Shown here piece by piece: positions 45,232 through 52,352 of a stretch of 55,492 bases of DNA. Position 1 is the first letter of the stretch; each line of letters begins with the position of its first letter. The translations under genes and the position numbers were made by a program. The stretch is from Pseudomonadota bacterium. Its GTDB lineage: Bacteria > Pseudomonadota > Alphaproteobacteria > Puniceispirillales > Marisalimonadaceae. The notes beneath the pieces are model-generated. The model did not search any database, was not told where the DNA came from, and saw only the letters and a program-made list of their open reading frames with translations. The DNA lies in the NCBI GenBank assembly GCA_028382005.1, contig JAOESH010000012.1, positions 1-55,492 on the forward strand, in the 5' to 3' direction.

Positions 45232-45888
45232 ATGACAATCAAAAATTTAAAAACTCCAAGTACAGTACAAAAACCTATTTTAACATATGTTAGGGATCTC
45301 CCTAATTTATGCTCTCTTGCAGGCTTAGGTTGTACGTTACTAGCCATCTATTTTTTGTTAATAGAAATGTTTGCTTTAGCAATGATAGGCATGATTTGGG
45401 CGGTTGCGTTTGATTGGCTTGATGGCCTTATCGCTCGTAAAATGAAAGGGAGAACAGGGATAGATAAAGAATTTGGAGGTCAACTTGATCTATTAATAGA
45501 TATTGTTAGTTACGGAGTTACACCTGCTATTTTAATATTAAGTTATTCTAATTTTAACCCGTATTTCTTATTGGTTACATTTATTATGTTAGTTTTTGGA
45601 ACAATTCGGCTAAGTTATTTTAATACTTTTGGATTATCGAATGATAAAAAATATACTGGCCTAGCCATTGATAATAACAGCATAATTTTTGTTTTCCTAT
45701 TTATGTTTTCAGAATATTTTGATCGCGAAACTTTTGCAATTTTTCTTGGTGCTAGTGGTTTGATACTTGCAATATTGAATGTCTCTCCAATAAAGACTCC
45801 TAAACTTTCTGGAAATCCTATTAATGTAATACTTCTCGCAATGTACACACTTTTAATAACTATTTTCTATAGTTGGTTTTTAATTTAG
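45232..45888 (+). CDS. CDP-alcohol phosphatidyltransferase family protein
   Basis: Integral membrane enzyme, 218 aa. The CAPT motif is FDWLDGLIARK followed by EFGGQLDLLID (D61, D64, G65, A68, R69, G82, D86, D90), with a gap between the halves slightly longer than usual. It resembles phosphatidylserine synthase-like members. It may join a CDP-activated alcohol, possibly made by the divergent cytidylyltransferase, to a lipid or head group (inference). Confidence 0.87.
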   Translation: MTIKNLKTPSTVQKPILTYVRDLPNLCSLAGLGCTLLAIYFLLIEMFALAMIGMIWAVAFDWLDGLIARKMKGRTGIDKEFGGQLDLLIDIVSYGVTPAILILSYSNFNPYFLLVTFIMLVFGTIRLSYFNTFGLSNDKKYTGLAIDNNSIIFVFLFMFSEYFDRETFAIFLGASGLILAILNVSPIKTPKLSGNPINVILLAMYTLLITIFYSWFLI

Positions 45889-46365
45889 AGTTCTTTAAAA
45901 ATATTCCATGAATTAAGATATTCATTAAATTTAAATTAAAAATGTAGATATTGCGGTTAAAAAATAAATTAAAAATAATATTAGATAAAATCAAACTTAT
46001 CTACTTCCATCAACCTTAAAACTAAGTCATGTTGTGAAATAATAGATAGTAATTAGTACATGGTTCTTAATTATTTAATAATATTGCCTTGAATTAACCT
46101 TTTTATTTACAAATTTAGAACTAAATTTTTCATATACTTAATTATATAAAAGAAAAAAGTTTTTCATTTATAAACCTCCTATAGGCATTAGCTATTCATA
46201 GAGCTAATGCCTTAAAACTTTATAATAACATAATAAATCATACTTGTTTTGTTATACAGTTTGTTATACGAACTTTTTTACAACTGCATAATTTTAGAAA
46301 ATAGCATTAAATATTAATGCGTTATAAAAGAAGATGATGCGCTCTAAAGTAAGTTCCATGCCCTT
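45885..46365. repeat. Dispersed repeat, copy 2 (both modules)
   Basis: The left part (to about 46101) matches 41477-41702; the right part matches 31975-32258 and 51010-51280. Features of the right part: TTTTTATTTACAAATTTAGAA, a minus-strand AGGAGG-TTTATAA-ATG block, an 11-bp hairpin, and a pair of TATACAGTTTG-type repeats. Overall the copies are clearly homologous but not identical, so the family is old. Confidence 0.8.
46183..46212 (-). promoter_or_regulatory. Hairpin directly upstream of Shine-Dalgarno and ATG (copy 2)
   Basis: Perfect arms AGGCATTAGCT and AGCTAATGCCT around an 8-nt loop. On the minus strand it is followed by AGGAGGTTTATAA and an ATG that opens a short frame (MKNFFLLYN). 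There is no T-tract on either side, so it is not a standard terminator. It may control initiation at that ATG. Confidence 0.55.
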
Positions 46366-46528
46366 ATTTTCTCACAGACTTATTATTGATTAAGTATACA
46401 TTTTACTGCTTTACTGTGACAAATCTTTGTCAAGAACTGCACCACTTCTCAACACTCTTTTTATAGTCTGCAAAGTATCTTGAAATGACTGTTAATTCAA
46501 AAGATAAAAGAATTGAAGTGTTGGGTTC

Positions 46529-46703
46529 TTAATCCAAAAGGAACTTAAAACTGAAGTCTAAAAGTTCTTCTTTAGTAACTTTTTCATTAGTAATGAATTT
46601 TATGAACTTCATCTAACAAAGTGACAATATGAGTTGTTGCAATGTTTGAGTTCACTGTAACTTCATATTCACTATTTGATAATATTTTGATTGAGATGAT
46701 CAT
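46529..46703 (-). pseudogene. Frameshifted small-protein gene
   Basis: From the ATG at 46703 the frame reads NSEYEVTVNSNIATTHIVTL and LLDEVHKIHY, then stops; a shift of one base continues it as NEKVTKEELLDFSFKFLLD. The joined sequence resembles a conserved small-protein family whose members continue into a FLLERE-type motif. So this is a broken and probably 3'-truncated copy. The rest of 46366-46952 shows nothing I can call. Confidence 0.5.
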
Positions 46704-46952
46704 ATCACCATTCTAATCAAAACATCCTATAAAGGGAAAGAGTAATTGCTATTTCACTCTGGATAATATTACTGTTTATAAATTAGATTTTATTTGTAAA
46801 ATATTTAAACAATCTAAAATTCACTTGACCTCGATAATGATTACTATTATCAAATAAATTGAGTGGATTAGAAACTTCTAACCTCCCCAAGGTCATTAAT
46901 TTAAATTCATTCAAAAATTATTAATTATATAAATTAGAAAGTGATTTAAATA

Positions 46953-47216
46953 ATGGATGTTCACTTAGTTATAAAATTAAAAAGTTCTTATGATGTTTGG
47001 GAAGAAGTCTTTATTAACCATGCCAATGTCAGATCTAAAATATGTGATGAAAGTAAAACATTATTTGCTAAGGCGAATGATAAAACCGCACTTGTAACTA
47101 TTTTTGATGTTGATATGGAAGGAATGGGAAAAATGATGTCTGATCCAGAGTTTATTAAATTGAATGAAAGTTTATCAAAAGAGATATTACCATATGTAAT
47201 TAACCCATTAAAATGA
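46953..47216 (+). CDS. Small hypothetical alpha/beta protein
   Basis: 87 aa. The layout (strand, KSSYDVWEEVFINHA helix, strand with ALVTIFDVD, helix with MMSDPEFIKLNESL) suggests a ferredoxin-like dimeric fold, perhaps a DUF3764 relative. No strong ribosome-binding site. Function unknown. Confidence 0.6.
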   Translation: MDVHLVIKLKSSYDVWEEVFINHANVRSKICDESKTLFAKANDKTALVTIFDVDMEGMGKMMSDPEFIKLNESLSKEILPYVINPLK

Positions 47217-47305
47217 TAAAATTATTATTTAGTAATTTGATATTTGTCTTTTGATATTTTTTTGATTTATAGTTAAGATTTTAATAGGTAAAAGCTTTTT
47301 ATGGC

Positions 47306-47512
47306 TTAACTATTAAAGAAACTTTTTTTTTGTACTTGAGAACTTTGATAAAAAGTCTCTAATCCGATTTTGCTTAAACAACTTTTAGTTTTAGATGAAC
47401 CTCTATGAATAATAATATTGAAATGAGATATATCATTCATTATTTTTTCATCCAAGATTTCAGCACAAATATCCAAATTTGAAATCAAATATAGTTTATC
47501 GCCAGTTTTCAT
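47306..47512 (-). CDS. Possible small hypothetical protein
   Basis: 68-codon frame starting at an ATG with only a weak upstream site. Mixed composition with CAEILDEKIMNDISHFNIII. No family and no neighbours on the same strand; could be chance. Confidence 0.3.
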   Translation of the reverse strand: MKTGDKLYLISNLDICAEILDEKIMNDISHFNIIIHRGSSKTKSCLSKIGLETFYQSSQVQKKSFFNS

Positions 47513-47809
47513 GGAGTTTGTTCCATACTTAAAAATGAATGTTTTTTTGATTATATTTAATTAAAAACTAAAAATATTTTATTTGTATTTATGTAAAGCA
47601 AAATAACTTAAATACAAGTGGAAATTCAACTTAATTTAATAAAAAATTATCAAATAAAATTAGAGGATGATAATTAATATTTCTCTCTAGATACTATCGT
47701 GGGTTATAAATTAGGTTTTGGTTGTCAGTTTTAATGAGAGTATTTTTTTAAAGGTGTACTTATTGCATTTATAAATTATAATTATATTATCAAAAAAAAA
47801 GGGAGGTCT

Positions 47810-47965
47810 ATGATGACTGAACATATGGATAATGTAGATACTTGTTGCAAAGACACTTGTTGTGCGGATGGTTGTTGTAGTGATAGTTGCAACACTGGAA
47901 AGTGCAGTACTGGTTGTTGCAGTGATGGATGTTGTAGTGATAAAGTTAATTGCTGCACCAAGTAA
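47810..47965 (+). CDS. Cysteine-rich 51-aa protein, metallothionein-like
   Basis: Read directly: GGGAGG lies 3 nt before a double ATG at 47810, and TAA is at 47963. Fourteen of 51 residues are Cys, at positions 12, 13, 17, 18, 22, 23, 27, 32, 36, 37, 41, 42, 48 and 49. They follow a five-residue rhythm (TCCKD, TCCAD, GCCSD, later GCCSD twice). No hydrophobic segment or signal peptide. The pattern suggests soft-metal (Cu, Zn, Cd) binding; a cysteine-rich RiPP precursor is the alternative. It does not match the classic SmtA or GatA metallothioneins that I know. Confidence 0.8.
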   Translation: MMTEHMDNVDTCCKDTCCADGCCSDSCNTGKCSTGCCSDGCCSDKVNCCTK

Positions 47966-48188
47966 TAGATGGTTTTAAAGATTTGTACGAAATTTTATTA
48001 ATTTTAGGTTCAAAACTATAAATATTATCTTACATTTTTTATTGATTTTTGAAGGGTTAAAAAAATCCTTTGCAACAATTCTAATAAATCATATTAATCT
48101 CCTAAGTCAATTTGGATATTTGTCTTAACTACAGTTCATTATACTGTCTATATTGACGAATTTTATTCTATTGTGGGAGTCATTCTAA

Positions 48189-48785
48189 GTGAAAAATAGT
48201 AGAACAAAGAAAGACACTGTTAGACGAAGTAAAGAGGGAAAATTTCTATTTGAACCTGTATCCAGATATGTGATGTATGACAATAAAACAAAACTCTGGG
48301 TTAATCATAGAAAAAGAGCTTATCTAATTTGGTTTAAGTTTCTTCAACATTGTCATAGAGATAAAAACTTCAAAGTTGATTGGTCAAAATATCAAGGTTG
48401 GGGTGGGTGGAATTTACTCATGGATACTGATTTTGATACTTGGTGGAATAGAAATTGGGTAAATTTATTTGCTGTTAAAGAAAAAGGTGAAACCCCAAAG
48501 TTCCCAACTAATACTAAAACAAAGATATCTAATTATAATTCTTTAAGACTTTATCTTTTGGTTTATGAATATCAATTAAAATATCCAGCAGCAGATACTT
48601 ATGAAATTTCTCAAAGAATTAAAAAAAGAGAACCTTTTAAAAGATACCCAGTACCATCTTTTACTGAAGGATTAGGTTTTGATGGTGGAGTAATCAATAA
48701 GAGAACTGTCAAGAGAAGAATGAGTGATTATAAAAAAAGAGCAAACGAAATAATGGAAAATGTTTGTAACGGGGTTTTTCCATAA
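48189..48785 (+). CDS. Hypothetical Trp-rich protein
   Basis: 198 aa, GTG start with GGAG 9 nt upstream. Very basic N-terminus, then a Trp- and aromatic-rich middle (KYQGWGGWNLLMD, FDTWWNRNWVNLF) and a basic C-terminus. Not recognised; the region around FDTWWNRNWVNLF recalls proteins seen in mobile elements but I cannot name a family. The next small frame starts inside its stop codon. Confidence 0.65.
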   Translation: MKNSRTKKDTVRRSKEGKFLFEPVSRYVMYDNKTKLWVNHRKRAYLIWFKFLQHCHRDKNFKVDWSKYQGWGGWNLLMDTDFDTWWNRNWVNLFAVKEKGETPKFPTNTKTKISNYNSLRLYLLVYEYQLKYPAADTYEISQRIKKREPFKRYPVPSFTEGLGFDGGVINKRTVKRRMSDYKKRANEIMENVCNGVFP

Positions 48786-48904
48786 TGAAAAAACAATTTT
48801 TTATAAGTTTCCTATTATGTTCTTTTTTTAAAAAAACATATTCTAAAGAAAAAAAATTAAATATGAACAACATAAAAAACTTATTGAAAATAAACTTTTA
48901 TTAA
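48785..48904 (+). CDS. Small exported peptide, possibly frameshifted
   Basis: The ATG overlaps the upstream stop (TAATG). The first 20 residues MKKQFFISFLLCSFFKKTYS look like a signal sequence. In the present frame it ends after 39 residues. One extra A in an A8 run at about 48851-48858 would instead continue it as KKIKYEQHKKLIENKLLLNS, ending at a TAA near 48921, which is more protein-like. The gene may be broken, or the run may vary. Confidence 0.45.
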   Translation: MKKQFFISFLLCSFFKKTYSKEKKLNMNNIKNLLKINFY

Positions 48905-49060
48905 ATTCATTTAAAAAGTAAGAAAAATATATTAGTGAAACATCCGTTGAATTATTTTTAAATTGTAATGATATAAATAAATAAAAGAAATGAAAAGAGT
49001 AAGTTCTCAGAATAATTTCCTATATTTTTAGATAAAAATTCTTAAAACATAAAAGATTAA

Positions 49061-49117
49061 TAAGAGTGATTAACTAAAATGCAAATGAAGTTTGTCTTTT
49101 TTAATTAATCACTCTTA
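49061..49117. repeat. 13-bp inverted repeat
   Basis: Perfect arms TAAGAGTGATTAA and TTAATCACTCTTA with about 31 nt between. It lies in the 48905-49203 spacer, which has no gene. Stem-loop of unknown role; without a following T-run on the plus strand it is not a clear terminator. Confidence 0.5.
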
Positions 49118-49203
49118 ATTCTGTTTAGTAGATATTTATTTCATATGCAGAAAAATAAAGTTATTCTAAATTATATCAATATTGTATGAGGTAATTAAAT
49201 ATT

Positions 49204-49317
49204 ATGAGTAAAAATCTCAAAGTTTTTATGGGAATAGTCTGTTTTTTTGTTTTATTAAAAGGTTATATCTTTTTTAATATTAACCCTTCAATATACATTA
49301 ATCCTTTAATGAATTAG
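49204..49317 (+). CDS. Possible 37-aa membrane peptide
   Basis: ATG at 49204, stop at 49315-49317. One hydrophobic helix near VFMGIVCFFVLLKGYIFF. The GAGG upstream is about 12 nt away, a poor distance, so the call is weak. 49318-49476 holds no gene. Confidence 0.35.
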   Translation: MSKNLKVFMGIVCFFVLLKGYIFFNINPSIYINPLMN

Positions 49318-49476
49318 TCATTGGAAAAGTCTTAAAACCATTTTCTCTCTGGATAATATCGAGATTTATAAATGGGTTTTATTAAATTCCATATCTTTAT
49401 TATTGGATTTATGTATAGTTGAAACATTATGTCTAATTCGTCTATAGACTTTTTTTGAAAGTTACATAATCTTTAA

Positions 49477-49980
49477 ATGAAAAAAATTTCACTATTTATT
49501 GTTTTCTTCTTACTTCAATCTTTTCCTTCTTTTGGAAGTGTAGATAGTAAAGGTATTGTTTGTGAATGTTTAGATTGTAATTTAGATCATATAGATCCTT
49601 CTTCATACATACCTGATAACAAACCAACAGAAATAGGATTTCATTTTAAATTTAATAAAGTAGCGATATATTACATCAGTAAAATTGGTGATGATATAAA
49701 AGTAAGTGAGAACAATCAAACAAGTCTTCGAAAGAAAAAAAGATTTTCTACAGATGAAAATAAAATCAAATGGACTTATAGAGATAGTTTAAATATTTAT
49801 GCTTACGAATTAGATAGAAAAACTTTAAATTTAAGTAAAATGAATATAATAAAAATTGAAACACACAATCTTAGAATGTGTGAGGCATTTTCAGAAATTG
49901 ATTTTTTTAAAAATATGAATCAATTATCTGAAAAGTATCAAAATAGTTATAATGACAAACCCAAAAAAAATAAAATTTAA
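49477..49980 (+). CDS. Hypothetical secreted protein
   Basis: 167 aa with a signal peptide (MKKISLFIVFFLLQSFPSFG). The mature protein has an early CECLDC motif (two Cys pairs) and a later Cys in MCEAF. It has polar beta-type strands with NIYAYELDRKTLNLSKMN. Not recognised. Different from the 20969/26201 pair. Confidence 0.65.
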   Translation: MKKISLFIVFFLLQSFPSFGSVDSKGIVCECLDCNLDHIDPSSYIPDNKPTEIGFHFKFNKVAIYYISKIGDDIKVSENNQTSLRKKKRFSTDENKIKWTYRDSLNIYAYELDRKTLNLSKMNIIKIETHNLRMCEAFSEIDFFKNMNQLSEKYQNSYNDKPKKNKI

Positions 49981-50002
49981 TGAGAAAATAACGTAAATTA
50001 TT

Positions 50003-50113
50003 TTACAAAGTTATGAATATTGAAACTCTATTTTGGGTTTTGCTCATTGCTGGCTTATCACCACCGGTATCTTTATAATTTATTTCGTTTCCATTTATGT
50101 TTGCTAAGGGCAT
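50003..50113 (-). pseudogene. Remnant of an alpha/beta hydrolase N-terminus
   Basis: Frame with ATG at 50113 and GGAG upstream reads MPLANINGNEINYKDTGGDK then PAMSKT, exactly how many alpha/beta hydrolases begin before the HG oxyanion motif. The sequence then leaves the family and stops after 36 residues. It starts 18 bp after the 50132-50749 gene, so an operon partner seems to have been deleted. Confidence 0.6.
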
Positions 50114-50131
50114 TGTTTCTCCTTTTACAAA

Positions 50132-50749
50132 TTATATCATTCTTACTACGTTAGAAGCTTTTAATTTTCCAATCTCATTAGCTTTATTAACCACGTTTTG
50201 AAATGCTTCAGACATACCAACTCTGTCAATGATATCTCCCATAGATTCAAATGACGAATAGTAATAAATAACAAATAAAGTGTCCATTTTGTCTGCTATT
50301 ATTGGATAAAGACCTAAAATTTTAGTATCCTCATCTTTACCAATAGCCTCCACTTCAGCAAGTAGCTCAACTGATCGGGGAACATACTTTCTGTCAACTT
50401 CATATTCTCTAATCAGTAATATATTATGTTCTGGAGAAGGCTGTCCGTAAACACTTCTATAAACTTCAGGTCCAATCAAATGTCCTGATGGATCATCATC
50501 TCTTTTACTCATTAATTCCATAATTTCTTTATTTTTGCTCAAACTAGCAAAAGATTTAGTTGCGGATGTCATATCAGTATAAGCTGCAGTTAGTTGAATG
50601 GCGCCATTAAGCTCGCCACCAACAAACATACTCAACCTCGCCTTAACTCCATTTGAAACCATTATATCTTTATACTTTGGAGAACGCTCTAAAGCAGTTT
50701 TAGATTTACCTAAAATAGGTTTTAAAATTCTTCTTGAAATTATAGCCAT
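50132..50749 (-). CDS. Hypothetical protein, probable dimeric alpha/beta-barrel
   Basis: 205 aa. Two ferredoxin-like halves are suggested by NILLIREYEVDRKYVPRSVEL and TLFVIYYYSSFESMGDIID. Looks like a NIPSNAP/ABM-type protein but I cannot assign it. It was followed by a hydrolase gene of which only the start remains. Confidence 0.6.
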   Translation of the reverse strand: MAIISRRILKPILGKSKTALERSPKYKDIMVSNGVKARLSMFVGGELNGAIQLTAAYTDMTSATKSFASLSKNKEIMELMSKRDDDPSGHLIGPEVYRSVYGQPSPEHNILLIREYEVDRKYVPRSVELLAEVEAIGKDEDTKILGLYPIIADKMDTLFVIYYYSSFESMGDIIDRVGMSEAFQNVVNKANEIGKLKASNVVRMI

Positions 50750-50953
50750 TTACTTTTCCTTTGATAATAAGAACTGTTATCATTATCTTAACTATTTTAT
50801 TATGTTTTTAAAAATTAATTTTTAGTAAGTTTGATTTTAATATTATTTTGATTATCTTTTAGGCAATTAAATCTCAACAAAAGGAAATATTTAAAACCAA
50901 TAAAAGACAACTTTTCACTACCCTAATTCGGACATAGATCGGCATTGGTCCGT

Positions 50954-50985
50954 GGTTCTTGGTACTTGGTACTTGGTACTTGGTT
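50954..50985. repeat. 7-bp tandem repeat
   Basis: GGTTCTT, then GGTACTT three times, then GGTT. A microsatellite inside repeat copy 3; other copies have only one unit at the same place. Confidence 0.8.
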
Positions 50986-51097
50986 GTTAAATAGTATTGC
51001 CTTGAATTAACCTTTTTATTTACAAATTTAGAACTAAATTTTCCATATAATTATTAATATAAAAGAAAAAAATGTTTTTCATTTATAATCCTCCTAA

Positions 51098-51127
51098 AGG
51101 CATTAGCTATTCATAGAGCTAATGCCT
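51098..51127 (-). promoter_or_regulatory. Hairpin upstream of Shine-Dalgarno and ATG (copy 3)
   Basis: Same arms as at 46183-46212 with the same loop, again followed on the minus strand by AGGAGG, seven bases, and ATG AAA AAC. The frame here reads MKNIFFFYINNYMENL. Conservation of the whole block in two of three otherwise diverged repeats suggests that it is under selection. Confidence 0.55.
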
Positions 51128-51283
51128 TAAAACTTTAAGATTACATTCAAAATCATACTAATTTTGGTATACAGTTTGGTATACAACCTTGTCTACAGCG
51201 ACATCTCATTTAAAAATAATTTATAAATATCAATATGTTATAAAATAATATGGTGCTCTCTGAAAGAGTTCCATTCCTTACAT

Positions 51284-51655
51284 ATGCATCGTGCTCTACC
51301 ACAATCAAGCTATACGTTAAGATATGAATACGTATGGCATTGTCAATAGGCACGATATGTTTCACACTTTGTTTTACATCTTAATTAACCGTTACCAGTA
51401 CAGAGTAAGTGGGTATGGATATGTATAAATATACCTAACTATATTAACACTTATATGTATCATTTAAAGTGTTACCACCCCACACAAGAGCCATCCCACC
51501 AACCTGCGTATAGTATACATGTGCTCTGCAGCAGATAGGGTAAATATAGTGTTAACCATGTGGAGATGATTGAAGTGTCAAGTGGATGGGTTGGTGGATG
51601 TGTAGGTTATATGTATATAGGGTCTGCAGCAGATGGTGTGTTGGGAGTATTAACC
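51284..51655 (+). repeat. Left long terminal inverted repeat
   Basis: About 370 bp that match, reversed, the last ~388 bp of the window. The core 51446-51580 (135 bp) is identical to 55189-55323; the outer and inner parts are diverged with small gaps. It contains two copies of CTGCAGCAGAT about 95 bp apart and an AGTGTTAACCATG element. G+C is visibly higher than in the surroundings. Confidence 0.9.
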
Positions 51656-51924
51656 ATCAGAAGAATGATTGCTGACTCATACAGAGTCATACAGCAGGGT
51701 TAATGTTATCAGAGTCAATGGTCATGAGATGTGGTTAGTGTGGGTGTGTGAGTCTGTTTGAGTCAGGGATTAATTATGTAGGCTATTTATGTATAGGGTG
51801 AACAGCTGATGGAATGGTAGAAGAGTAGAATTATATTTTTTGATATAAATAAATAATTTCCATCTAAATATGTTATTTACTTATTATGTACTTTTCTAAT
51901 TAATTTAAATTAAAAGAGGAGAAA
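51656..51924. other. Repeat-like region inside the element
   Basis: No gene. Around 51777-51820 is a degraded relative of the inner part of the inverted repeat (TGTAGGCTATTTATGTATAG, then AACAGCTGATGG). Short GAGTCA and GTGTG motifs recur. It probably also holds the promoter for the gene at 51925. Confidence 0.5.
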
Positions 51925-52320
51925 ATGATGGGTAAACTCAATACAAAATCACAAAAAATAATATTTACTATTCAATGTAGTATCAAGTCTGATGCTAACG
52001 AATTTAGAAAATGGGCAAATGACCGTGCCGCAAAATACGTATTTAATTTAAAAGAAGAAAAAACCATAAGTTATGAATGGTATTTGTCTGATGATAATTC
52101 AGAAGCAACATTAGTAGAGTCATTTATTGACAGTGATGGTGCAATGCAACGTTTGAACAACCATATGTCAAGCCCTATAGCCGAAGAAATAATGCAGCAT
52201 GTTGATATTAAAGAATGGCTAGTTTTTGGTAATTCTAAACAAGATTTAATTGATGCACTAACTCCTTTTGGTGCCAAATTCAAAAAGCACCATTCTGGCT
52301 TCAATCATAGTTCAGAATAA
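51925..52320 (+). CDS. Antibiotic biosynthesis monooxygenase-like (ABM) protein
   Basis: 131 aa, AGAGGAG upstream of a double ATG. The pattern of a dimeric alpha/beta barrel is clear: IIFTIQCSIKSDANEFRKWA, SYEWYLSDDNSEATLVESFI and GAMQRLNNHMSSP. Members act on quinones or as small monooxygenases; no metal site is needed. It lies 32 bp before the polymerase-like gene on the same strand. Confidence 0.75.
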   Translation: MMGKLNTKSQKIIFTIQCSIKSDANEFRKWANDRAAKYVFNLKEEKTISYEWYLSDDNSEATLVESFIDSDGAMQRLNNHMSSPIAEEIMQHVDIKEWLVFGNSKQDLIDALTPFGAKFKKHHSGFNHSSE

Positions 52321-52352
52321 CATTGTTCAATCCATAAAGATTAAGATAACCT

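Larger units (their letters stand above)
50903..51280. repeat. Dispersed repeat, copy 3
   Basis: Starts near AAAGACAACTTTTCACTACC (compare the 31914 and 36023 regions), passes the 7-bp tandem repeat, and continues with CCTTGAATTAACC, ATTTACAAATTTAGAACTAA, minus-strand AGGAGG and ATG, the hairpin, and a pair of GGTATACAGTTTGGTATACA-type repeats. It ends where the left inverted repeat of the last element starts. Confidence 0.8.

Noticed and set aside
46183-46212. Rho-independent terminator
   Set aside because: The stem is good but no T-run follows on either strand; instead a Shine-Dalgarno and ATG follow on the minus strand.
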